Source: Nitrosopelagicus sp964511265 (GTDB lineage: Archaea; Thermoproteota; Nitrososphaeria; Nitrososphaerales; Nitrosopumilaceae). Taken from it: a DNA stretch of 14,426 nt. Below, piece after piece: positions 1 to 6,437 of this stretch; the stretch's first letter is position 1, and each line of letters begins with the position of its first letter. The translations under genes were made by a program, and so were the position numbers. The DNA lies in assembly GCA_964511265.1 (NCBI GenBank), contig CAZEES010000026.1:1-14426 (forward strand). The letters run 5' to 3'. The notes beneath the pieces are model-generated. The model was given only the letters and a program-made list of their open reading frames with translations. It did not search any database and had not been told where the DNA came from.

Positions 1-23
1 TACGTGTATACAAGTCAAAATTT

Positions 24-647
24 GTGAAAATATGTGGAGTAGATGATGCTGGCAGGGGATCGATGATTGGACCTCTGGTTATAGCTGGAATTAGTATTGA
101 GAAAAAAAATATCAATAAACTACGTAAACTAGGTGTTCGTGATTCAAAAAAACTTAGTCCTAAAAAACGTGATTTTCTCTATAAAGAAATCATCAAATTT
201 GTTGACGATTATCATGTAATTCGAATTCCTCCAAAGACTATAGATAAACACGTCTTTGAACACAACTTGAATCATCTAGAAGCAAGAAAAATGGCTGAGG
301 TCATAACCCATCTTAACTCTGAAATATCATATGTTGATTCCTGTGATGTAAATGCTAGTAGATTTGGTCGTGAAATATCTGATCTGTCAAATAAATCTAA
401 AGTAAAATCATACCATCACGCTGATTCTAGATTTGTGGTAGTTTCAGCTGCTTCAATAATTGCCAAAGTTTCAAGAGATCGTTCAATTCATCGTTTAAAT
501 AAAAATTCCAAGTTTGGAAGTGGATATCCTTCAGATAAAAAAAGTGTAAATTTTGTCAAAAAATTGGTTTCATCAAAAAAACCACTTCCCTCATCGGTGC
601 GTAAAAGTTGGAAACCAGTACAAAAAATACTTGGATTAGTTAATTGA
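24..647 (+). CDS. rnhB: Ribonuclease HII
   Basis: RNase HII cuts the RNA strand of RNA-DNA hybrids and removes single ribonucleotides or primer remnants during DNA replication and repair. At 207 aa the length is normal for an archaeal enzyme. Visible signatures are the N-terminal active-site motif CGVDDAGRG (residues 4-12), VDSCDVN (104-110) with D105, HADSRF (132-137) with D134, then SAASIIAKVSRD and GSGYPSD (165-171). The four acidic catalytic positions therefore appear to be D7, D8, D105 and D134; the second is usually Glu. The start is a GTG placing the motif at the usual distance. The frame stays open upstream to the window edge but has no ATG, GTG or TTG there, so a longer form starting outside the window is possible but unlikely. 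Its 3' end overlaps the convergent fibrillarin gene by 12 nt. Family assignment is secure. Confidence 0.95.
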   Translation: MKICGVDDAGRGSMIGPLVIAGISIEKKNINKLRKLGVRDSKKLSPKKRDFLYKEIIKFVDDYHVIRIPPKTIDKHVFEHNLNHLEARKMAEVITHLNSEISYVDSCDVNASRFGREISDLSNKSKVKSYHHADSRFVVVSAASIIAKVSRDRSIHRLNKNSKFGSGYPSDKKSVNFVKKLVSSKKPLPSSVRKSWKPVQKILGLVN

Positions 648-1307
648 TTTTGCAATAACCATTGCATGATCTTTATCAAATGGTCTTAAGTCAATTCTCT
701 CACATATCTGAAAGTCATTTTCTAATTTTTTTATTTCTTGATTGATTATTTGATTTGGATCTTTTGTAACATCGATACTTCTTGTTTTAATCACTAAAAA
801 TAGAAATCCACCTTTTTTAAGATACATCTTACAATTGTCAATTGCAATTTTTGTTTGTTCTGGTTGTGCAATGTCAACATACACAACATCAACCTTAGTA
901 AAAACTGAAAAATATTGATCAGGTCTTTTTGCATCTTGAATTATTGGCACAATGTTTTTTCTAAACACTGCAACTCTGTCAAGAAAATCTCGAGCAACCC
1001 GACTAGAATGCTCAACTCCAAAAATCATGCCATTTGGACCAACTATGTCTGAAATATGGCTTATTGTTGTACCTGTTGATACTCCTAGATATAACACGCT
1101 TGATTTATCATGGAATGGAAATTCTTGTAAACCATTCATTATACATGCTGCTAATTTACTTCTAAATGGTTCCCAGTTTCTATACTCTATTCCATTTTTT
1201 ACAAGTAATTTCTCATTGTAAACCTGTTTTTGAGGTGTAAAATTTTCTGTGAAGAGCTTTTTCTCCCCATCTAGTGTAAACCAGAAATAATTATTATCTT
1301 CTTTCAA
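636..1307 (-). CDS. flpA: Fibrillarin, C/D box 2'-O-methyltransferase
   Basis: Fibrillarin is the SAM-dependent methyltransferase of archaeal C/D box RNPs and 2'-O-methylates rRNA and tRNA at sites chosen by guide RNAs. The 223 aa length is typical. After an N-terminal beta domain come the SAM-binding motif VLYLGVSTGT (71-80), VEHSSR (98-103), IIQDAK (122-127), VDIAQPEQ (144-151), LVIKTRSID (171-179) and the C-terminal LRPFDKDHAMVIA (207-219). The start is TTG at 1305-1307, inside the end of nop5 (14 nt overlap). No ATG or GTG lies nearby in frame, and the next Met would remove much of the N-terminal domain. No good Shine-Dalgarno sits next to the TTG; a GAGGAGAT stretch lies roughly 30 nt before it, so translational coupling to nop5 is likely. 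It is co-transcribed with nop5, its physical partner in the RNP. Confidence 0.96.
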   Translation of the reverse strand: MKEDNNYFWFTLDGEKKLFTENFTPQKQVYNEKLLVKNGIEYRNWEPFRSKLAACIMNGLQEFPFHDKSSVLYLGVSTGTTISHISDIVGPNGMIFGVEHSSRVARDFLDRVAVFRKNIVPIIQDAKRPDQYFSVFTKVDVVYVDIAQPEQTKIAIDNCKMYLKKGGFLFLVIKTRSIDVTKDPNQIINQEIKKLENDFQICERIDLRPFDKDHAMVIAKSIN

Positions 1308-2532
1308 AGTTATTTCGCTTTCTGTTCTTGAATCTATCTCCTCGCCTCTTTTGTTTAGATTCTTTACTCTTACGGAAATTTCCTCTTTTTTGATATTCCT
1401 GTGGCTGAGGTTTTTTAACTGGTTTTGAATTCTTTTCTTCGATTTCCTTTACTCTGATATTTAATTTCTCTAGTAATGTTGTGTTTAATCCTGCTCCATG
1501 AACATCAACTCTTGCTGCAATTGCCGCTTTTGCAGCTATTGCTCTTGCAATTTTGCCTCTTTGCCATCTTGGAGCTGCATGTACTACTGCATGTTGGAAA
1601 AGTATTCCATGTTTTGGTGGATTTGAACCTGTCTTTAGTGCTCTAAACAGTGCTTTTTCTGCACCTAATACTTGAATTGTACTTGCAGGCATTGTGCCCA
1701 TTTTTGCAAGACTTCCTGCTTTTGCTAAAATTCTTGCTCCCACAGTTGTTCCTAAAACCGCAGACAAGTTTGGGGCGATTTTATTCATTTGTTCATCAAC
1801 CTGTTTTTCTAAATCATTTCTTAAATCAAATAATGCTAAAATATTCTTAGCTAAATTTTGAACAATTTGCAAATTCTCTTCTGTGATATCTCCACCTCTA
1901 CTTTTTTGTTTTACAAGTGAAAGCATCTGAACTTTAGAATCTGGAAATCCTGCATCAACAAATACCTCATCTGACATACTTTCTCTTTTTCCTGCAACAA
2001 CAATCTGTGCATATCCGTTTATGCTATCAATGATATTATCTAATTCTGGAAAATGAAGTCCATACCACTCTCTTAATCTAGAACTCATTCCATTGATTAT
2101 TTTATCTGTATCATCCAATGTGTTGATACACTGAATTATGTGCAAGTCTGGGCTAGATGATACTTCTGTTACTTTTGATGATGATAACTGAATTGCAAAT
2201 TCTCTAAGTTTCTGTATTGCATCATCATAATTATCTGCTAATCCTGCATCAACCAAAATTTGTGGTTTGGTTAATTGAATGTCTTCTAATTTTGCTTGAC
2301 TCATTACTTGAGATTCTATTGATTTTTTCTTAAGTAGATCTTGTAACCCTATATCATTTACAAGAACATCAAATCCTTCTTCTTGCAAAAATCTTACTAG
2401 TTCACTTAATCTTGATTTTCCTTTTTTTGCAAAAACATAATCTTCTGCAGGTACTGAAAATGGAAATGATTTTACAAACTTTTGTTCTTCAAAAACAACA
2501 ATTCCTAATTCAGTTAGGATTACCGACAACAT
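1294..2532 (-). CDS. nop5: Nop5 (Nop56/58 family), C/D box RNP scaffold
   Basis: Nop5 bridges L7Ae-bound C/D guide RNA and fibrillarin, and its coiled coil dimerises the complex. The 412 aa protein shows an N-terminal fibrillarin-binding domain (about 1-120), a segment with SSRLREWYGLHFPEL (150-164) leading into the coiled-coil region (to about 250), and the Nop RNA-binding domain (about 260-345) with GARILAKAGSLAKMGTMPAST (265-285), NPPKHGILFQH and APRWQRGKIARAIAAKAA. The tail from about 369 to 412 is rich in Lys and Arg and low in hydrophobics, resembling the charged tails of eukaryotic Nop56/58. The ATG start fits the family N-terminus, and a TATA-like box lies 22-32 nt upstream, implying a leaderless transcript. 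It is the first gene of the nop5-fibrillarin operon and is divergent from pyrD across 84 bp. Confidence 0.97.
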   Translation of the reverse strand: MLSVILTELGIVVFEEQKFVKSFPFSVPAEDYVFAKKGKSRLSELVRFLQEEGFDVLVNDIGLQDLLKKKSIESQVMSQAKLEDIQLTKPQILVDAGLADNYDDAIQKLREFAIQLSSSKVTEVSSSPDLHIIQCINTLDDTDKIINGMSSRLREWYGLHFPELDNIIDSINGYAQIVVAGKRESMSDEVFVDAGFPDSKVQMLSLVKQKSRGGDITEENLQIVQNLAKNILALFDLRNDLEKQVDEQMNKIAPNLSAVLGTTVGARILAKAGSLAKMGTMPASTIQVLGAEKALFRALKTGSNPPKHGILFQHAVVHAAPRWQRGKIARAIAAKAAIAARVDVHGAGLNTTLLEKLNIRVKEIEEKNSKPVKKPQPQEYQKRGNFRKSKESKQKRRGDRFKNRKRNNFERR

Positions 2533-2553
2533 GACATTGATCCCATCAAATCC

Positions 2554-2564
2554 TCATTAAAAAA
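2554..2564 (-). promoter_or_regulatory. TATA-like promoter element of nop5-fibrillarin operon
   Basis: Read on the minus strand this is TTTTTTAATGA, centred about 27 nt before the nop5 ATG. With archaeal initiation about 25 nt downstream of the TATA centre, transcription would begin at or next to the start codon. No Shine-Dalgarno is present. Inferred from position and composition only. Confidence 0.5.
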
Positions 2565-2585
2565 TCTACATATTCTAAATCAACT

Positions 2586-2593
2586 GTTATAAG
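2586..2593 (+). promoter_or_regulatory. TATA-like promoter element of pyrD-pyrK
   Basis: GTTATAAG is centred about 27 nt before the pyrD ATG at 2617, so the message is probably leaderless. It lies back to back with the nop5 element in the same 84 bp divergent intergenic region. Confidence 0.5.
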
Positions 2594-2616
2594 CCAATTC
2601 CAATAATCTTCTTCAG

Positions 2617-3528
2617 ATGGACTCTAGCCTGGAAACCACTCTTGGTTCACTAACGCTAAAACGCCCAACAGTTTTGGCATCTGGAATTCTAGGTATATCT
2701 CTTGATGTTTTCAAACGCTTACATGATGCTGGAGCAGGCGCTGTTGTTACCAAGTCACTAAGTAAAGAGCCATGGGAAGGCTACCCAAATCCAACTATTT
2801 TCAGTGTTAAAGGTGGAGGATGGATTAATGCTGTCGGCTTGTCAAACCCTGGCGCAGAAACTTTTGCAAAAATGATTGAACCTAATAATGACGTACCAAT
2901 TGTTGTAAGTCTTGTTGGCTCTGAAGAAGATGATTTTGAATACATGATTAAAAAATTTGAGAAATGTAATGTTACTGCATATGAACTAAATCTCTCATGT
3001 CCTCATGTTGCCAAAGTTGGATTAGAGGTTGGTGATGACACTGAACTTGTTTCAAAAATAATTAAACGAGTAAAATCTGTGACTAATGTACCAATAATTG
3101 CCAAAGTTGGATTAGGCAAATCTGACTACCTTGATACTGTTGGGGCTGCTGTATCGTCAGGAGTTGATGCAATAACTGCAATTAATACAGTTCGAGCAAT
3201 GGCCATTGATGTTGAAACACAAATGCCAATTCTAAGTAATAAAATTGGTGGATTATCTGGCACACCAATAAAACCAATCGCACTCCGATGTGTTTATGAA
3301 ATATCTTCAAAGTTTGATATTCCTATAATGGGATGTGGTGGAATTTCAAGTTGGGAAGATGCAGTTGAATTTATTTTGGCAGGTTCGTCTGCAGTACAGT
3401 TTGGTAGTGTAATGGGAGATCATTGGGTTGAAACATTTGGTGAAATTAATTCTGGTATTCAAAATTATATGGAAAAGAAAAATTACAAGACAATAGGTGA
3501 AATGGTTGGAAGAGCAAAGAGATCCTAA
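2617..3528 (+). CDS. pyrD: Dihydroorotate dehydrogenase, class 1B catalytic subunit
   Basis: This FMN enzyme oxidises dihydroorotate to orotate, the fourth step of de novo pyrimidine synthesis. The 303 aa length matches the soluble class 1 family and there is no membrane-targeting N-terminus. Motifs include NAVGLSNPG (71-79), ELNLSCPHV (123-131) with C128 as the likely catalytic base typical of class 1 enzymes, AKVGLGKS, ITAINTVRAMAID and the C-terminal FMN-phosphate site MGCGGISSWEDAVEFI followed by AVQFGS. The assignment to subclass 1B rests on the downstream overlapping pyrK gene, since 1B enzymes pass electrons through PyrK to NAD+. The ATG start has a TATA-like box 24-31 nt upstream and no Shine-Dalgarno. 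The last codons contain the Shine-Dalgarno of pyrK, so the two genes are translationally coupled. Confidence 0.95.
   Translation: MDSSLETTLGSLTLKRPTVLASGILGISLDVFKRLHDAGAGAVVTKSLSKEPWEGYPNPTIFSVKGGGWINAVGLSNPGAETFAKMIEPNNDVPIVVSLVGSEEDDFEYMIKKFEKCNVTAYELNLSCPHVAKVGLEVGDDTELVSKIIKRVKSVTNVPIIAKVGLGKSDYLDTVGAAVSSGVDAITAINTVRAMAIDVETQMPILSNKIGGLSGTPIKPIALRCVYEISSKFDIPIMGCGGISSWEDAVEFILAGSSAVQFGSVMGDHWVETFGEINSGIQNYMEKKNYKTIGEMVGRAKRS
3495..3500 (+). promoter_or_regulatory. Shine-Dalgarno deciding the pyrK start
   Basis: AGGTGA, complementary to the archaeal 16S 3' end (ATCACCTCC), sits inside the end of pyrD. The GTG within it begins the longest pyrK frame, but a ribosome bound here would more naturally start at the in-frame TTG 5 nt further on (3506). 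Confidence 0.55.
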
Positions 3529-4324
3529 TCATCCATACATTTGTACAATTGAAAGAACTGTTGATGAAACTCCTACTGTAAGAACTTTGTATTTTCATGA
3601 TCCAATTATTGCGGATGTAAAACCCGGTCAATTTGCAATGATTTGGATTCCTGGTGTAAATGAACTTCCAATGAGTATTATGGTCTCTGATGTACCTGAA
3701 TATGCAGCATTAACTGTTAGAAAGCGTGGGGAATCTTCTACTGCGTTATACAATCTTTCTGAAGGTCAACAAATTGGAGTGAGAGGTCCATATGGAAATT
3801 CTTTTGAAATTAGAGATGGGAGAATTCTCTTAATTGGTGGTGGAACTGGATTAGTTCCTTTGATGAGACTGATAAAATTCTCAAACCCTTCAAATCACAT
3901 AACTGTCTTGATGGGCTCCCAAACCAAAGATGAGGTATTTTTTGAAGAAACTGCAAAAAAATTACTTGGAAAAAATGAGCATGAAATCATCACTGTAACT
4001 GAAGATGGAAGTTATGGTGAAAAGGGATATGTCACTGACGTTCTAGAAAAACTTCTGGAAGAAAATACATATGATGCCATATACACATGTGGCCCTGAAT
4101 TGATGATGCATAAAGTTGTTCAAATGGCTCAAAAAAAGGAAATCTTTGTTCAAGCAAGTCTGGAACGAATGATGAAATGTGGTATTGGCATATGTGGAAG
4201 TTGTTGTGTGAATGATGATCTTGTTTGTCGTGATGGGACTGTCTTTGATGGTGATCATTTATCTCAAAAATCTGAATTTGGTCACTCACATAGAACCAAA
4301 TCTGGAATATTAGAGGAAATCTAA
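3506..4324 (+). CDS. pyrK: Dihydroorotate dehydrogenase electron-transfer subunit (PyrK)
   Basis: PyrK carries FAD and a 2Fe-2S cluster and moves electrons from PyrD to NAD+. Numbered from the TTG at 3506 (272 aa), the protein has a ferredoxin-reductase-like FAD domain with RGPYGNSF (93-100), a nucleotide-binding GGGTG (111-115), the TCGPELMM segment typical of the NAD domain, and a C-terminal cysteine cluster C225-x4-C230-x2-C233-x7-C241 in CGIGICGSCC...LVCRDG. C234 is an extra adjacent cysteine. The spacing to the last ligand looks shorter than in bacterial PyrK. A GTG at 3497 would add three residues but lies within the Shine-Dalgarno AGGTGA. The gene overlaps the end of pyrD by 23 nt (32 nt from the GTG). 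Function is well supported by motifs and the partner gene. Confidence 0.9.
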   Translation: MEEQRDPNHPYICTIERTVDETPTVRTLYFHDPIIADVKPGQFAMIWIPGVNELPMSIMVSDVPEYAALTVRKRGESSTALYNLSEGQQIGVRGPYGNSFEIRDGRILLIGGGTGLVPLMRLIKFSNPSNHITVLMGSQTKDEVFFEETAKKLLGKNEHEIITVTEDGSYGEKGYVTDVLEKLLEENTYDAIYTCGPELMMHKVVQMAQKKEIFVQASLERMMKCGIGICGSCCVNDDLVCRDGTVFDGDHLSQKSEFGHSHRTKSGILEEI

Positions 4325-4343
4325 ACATGGACCCCAAGCAAGG

Positions 4344-4352
4344 TTTAAAATA
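4344..4352 (+). promoter_or_regulatory. TATA-like element before the radical SAM gene
   Basis: TTTAAAATA lies about 34 nt before the ATG at 4382, predicting a transcript with only a few untranslated bases. The 57 bp gap after pyrK and this element suggest the radical SAM gene has its own promoter. A second AT-rich stretch (GTATAAA) directly abuts the ATG and is too close to be the TATA box. Confidence 0.4.
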
Positions 4353-4381
4353 AATGATTTTTCAAGCCGTGTAGGTATAAA

Positions 4382-6118
4382 ATGGCAACACCAAAAATTG
4401 TTCTCACTGCAGACAGAACTTTGATGTCTCCTTATAGGGGAATCTCTCTTGCAACTTTCTTTGGATGTGCCCCTGCCATTGATCCTAATCGTGATAAAAA
4501 CAGTTTTTGGTACAAGATATTAAAAAACCAAGTTACTCCTAAAGTGCTCTTTGATTTTATTTGCAATTGGTCACCTGATGTCAACGGTGTAGCAAAATTT
4601 GCTCCATATGGGTTGAGAAAGGTTGAAGCCGGATTACTACGTGATGGGTTTGCCCGAAAAGATGTAGTTATTGCACATCCAAATCACATTGAAAAATTTA
4701 TTGGTCCTGAAACTGAAGTAGTTGGAACATACGAAATGGATCCTCTGGGAATGGGACCTGTAACAATGACTTTCACTTTTGGACGAAAGCAAACCTCGTA
4801 TGATGAATTTTACAATGCAGACTTGCATAGAAGAATTAATGCTGCAAAGAAAAAAAATGGAAGTAATGCTAAGGTAATTGCTGGCGCATCTGGCACGTGG
4901 CAATATAACTATGCTCCCGAAAAAATTGAAGAATATGGATTGTATGCAATTCTTGAAGGGGAGATGGGCGGAATTGCTCCTGAAATTGATGGTCATGCTG
5001 GTAGATTTTTCAACTATTTGATAGATGGACAATTTGAAAACATGGATCCTTTCAGAAAAAGAAAAGACTTCAAAGTTGACATTAAAGAATTCAAACGTGA
5101 AAACGAAACATTACATGGTCGTTTTGTAAATTTCTGGGATAGACCTGATCTTGATGAAATTCCAAACATTGTTGAACCAAGTATGCATGGAATGGTTGAA
5201 GTAATGCGTGGCTGTGGTCGTGGATGTAAATTCTGTGATGTAACACTTCGCTCTTTGAGATATTATTCCCCTGAGAAAGTGAAAGAGGAAATTGAAGTCA
5301 ATATTAAAAAAGGTGGAATGGATAGAGCATGGATTCACAGTGATGATATCTTTGTTTATGGTATGGATGTTAGAACTGCCAAAAACATGGAGCCCAATAG
5401 AGATGCATTAGAAGATTTGTTTAAAGCAATCATGTCTACTGGAGTTAAACACACTAATCCAACACACGGAACTCTTTCAGGTGCAATTGCTGATGAGAAA
5501 CTTGTTCCAAGTCTGTCAAAAATCACAAATGCCGGTCCTGATAATTTAACTGGAATCCAATGTGGATTTGAAACTGGTAGTACCAGATTGATTGAAAAAT
5601 ATGCTGATAGAAAACTTGCACCATACAAACCAGATGAATGGCACTGGGTTGTAAAAGAGGGCGTCAAAACACTTAATGAAAATTATTGGATTCCTGCATT
5701 TACTTTGATTATGGGTCTAGATAATGATGAACAACCTGAAGATGGTTGGGAAACTATTCGTTTAATCAGTGAATTAGAACGAGAACAACCAGAAGCAATG
5801 TTTACTGCTACTCCTCTAACATTTGTTCCAATAGGATTGTTGGAAAAATCTGAATTCTATGATATGGGTCAAGATAACGATCCAACACAATTAGGTGTCA
5901 TGTACAAAACATGGCAACATAACTTCAAGTATGGAATTCAAAAATTCATGACTAAGACTGGAAAACATGGCACTGCTGGAAAATTAAAGGCCACTGCATT
6001 TAATGGATTGGCACGTTCCTTAGGTGGTGTACCACTAGGTGCTATGGAAAGATATGCTAGACGTAAAGGTCGAGAACATGAGCGTGTAATTGAGAAAATT
6101 AAAGCCGAATATTGGTAA
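4382..6118 (+). CDS. Radical SAM protein of unknown function, B12-binding-like N-terminal region
   Basis: This 578 aa protein has a radical SAM 4Fe-4S motif, CGRGCKFC, with cysteines C278, C282 and C285 (CxxxCxxC), preceded by HGMVEVMRG, an arrangement seen in B12-binding-type and MiaB-like radical SAM families. After the motif come RYYSPEKVKEEI and WIHSDDIFVYG, consistent with the first strands of the SAM barrel; GIQCGFETGS and FTLIMGLDNDE resemble later barrel motifs that contact SAM. The region before the motif (about 60-215), with YGLRKVEAGLLRDGF, MDPLGMGPVT and ILEGEMGG, looks like the Rossmann-type cobalamin-binding-like domain that precedes many such enzymes, but I see no well-placed DxHxxG motif, so cobalamin binding is unproven. 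The C-terminus (about 525-578) is basic. It sits alone between pyrK and eS30. Class is secure; substrate and reaction are unknown. Confidence 0.85.
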   Translation: MATPKIVLTADRTLMSPYRGISLATFFGCAPAIDPNRDKNSFWYKILKNQVTPKVLFDFICNWSPDVNGVAKFAPYGLRKVEAGLLRDGFARKDVVIAHPNHIEKFIGPETEVVGTYEMDPLGMGPVTMTFTFGRKQTSYDEFYNADLHRRINAAKKKNGSNAKVIAGASGTWQYNYAPEKIEEYGLYAILEGEMGGIAPEIDGHAGRFFNYLIDGQFENMDPFRKRKDFKVDIKEFKRENETLHGRFVNFWDRPDLDEIPNIVEPSMHGMVEVMRGCGRGCKFCDVTLRSLRYYSPEKVKEEIEVNIKKGGMDRAWIHSDDIFVYGMDVRTAKNMEPNRDALEDLFKAIMSTGVKHTNPTHGTLSGAIADEKLVPSLSKITNAGPDNLTGIQCGFETGSTRLIEKYADRKLAPYKPDEWHWVVKEGVKTLNENYWIPAFTLIMGLDNDEQPEDGWETIRLISELEREQPEAMFTATPLTFVPIGLLEKSEFYDMGQDNDPTQLGVMYKTWQHNFKYGIQKFMTKTGKHGTAGKLKATAFNGLARSLGGVPLGAMERYARRKGREHERVIEKIKAEYW

Positions 6119-6126
6119 TTCCCAAA

Positions 6127-6136
6127 TACATAAATT
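6127..6136 (+). promoter_or_regulatory. TATA-like promoter element of the eS30 gene
   Basis: TACATAAATT is centred about 26 nt before the ATG at 6158, again predicting a leaderless message. It lies in the 39 bp gap after the radical SAM gene, so eS30 can be transcribed independently of it. Confidence 0.45.
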
Positions 6137-6157
6137 CCTAAATTTCAGCGATATTCT

Positions 6158-6361
6158 ATGGCAACACACGGTTCGCTTACAAAAGCAGGTAAAGTTAGAG
6201 GTCAAACCCCTAAAGTAGAGGGACGAAAGATCGTTGGCACAAACTCAAAATTACGCAATAAAAGTAATTTTAGAAAAAGATTCGTTTTGGCTACAATAGG
6301 ACTCGGTGGAAAAATGCCGGGTCAAAACAAAGCAAGTGCAAAACGAAGAAGACGCAACTAG
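6158..6361 (+). CDS. rps30e: Small ribosomal subunit protein eS30
   Basis: eS30 is a small basic protein of the archaeal and eukaryotic 30S/40S subunit near the decoding region. The 67 aa sequence shows the family core HGSLTKAGKVRGQTPKVEG (4-22) and a strongly basic C-terminus ending in AKRRRRN. It has no ubiquitin-like N-terminal fusion, unlike animal FAU, as expected in archaea. The ATG start fits the family N-terminus. The gene stands between the radical SAM gene and radA, and each of the three appears to have its own promoter. Confidence 0.95.
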   Translation: MATHGSLTKAGKVRGQTPKVEGRKIVGTNSKLRNKSNFRKRFVLATIGLGGKMPGQNKASAKRRRRN

Positions 6362-6405
6362 ACTTCAAATTATTGATTTAAAATTTAAACATTCTAAAAC
6401 AAAAT

Positions 6406-6416
6406 GGTTATAAAGT
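6406..6416 (+). promoter_or_regulatory. TATA-like promoter element of radA with adjoining GTAC repeats
   Basis: GGTTATAAAGT is centred about 27 nt before the radA ATG (6438), predicting a leaderless transcript. Directly downstream, 6415-6430 holds three GTAC tetramers, including the inverted repeat GGTAC-C-GTACC (6420-6430). A repressor bound there would cover the space between TATA and start site, but no regulator is identified. Confidence 0.5.
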
Positions 6417-6437
6417 ACTGGTACCGTACCTTACAGT

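Noticed and set aside
624..647. C-terminal PCNA-interacting peptide on RNase HII (QKILGLVN)
   Set aside because: It has the Gln and a hydrophobic residue but lacks the paired aromatic residues of a PIP box.
488..679. Short minus-strand frame antisense to rnhB
   Set aside because: Low-complexity translation with no family motifs, fully inside a clear gene; a shadow frame.
952..1221. Plus-strand frame antisense to fibrillarin
   Set aside because: Covers the conserved SAM-binding region of fibrillarin on the other strand; explained by codon bias of that gene.
4988..5008. Possible cobalamin-binding DxHxxG motif (DGHAGR) in the radical SAM protein
   Set aside because: The final Gly is Arg, and the position (residues 203-208) is too late in the domain for the usual lower-ligand His loop.
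4637..5667. Several minus-strand frames opposite the radical SAM gene
   Set aside because: Cys/Phe/Ser-rich translations without motifs or ribosome-binding sites; the plus strand has a continuous recognisable enzyme.
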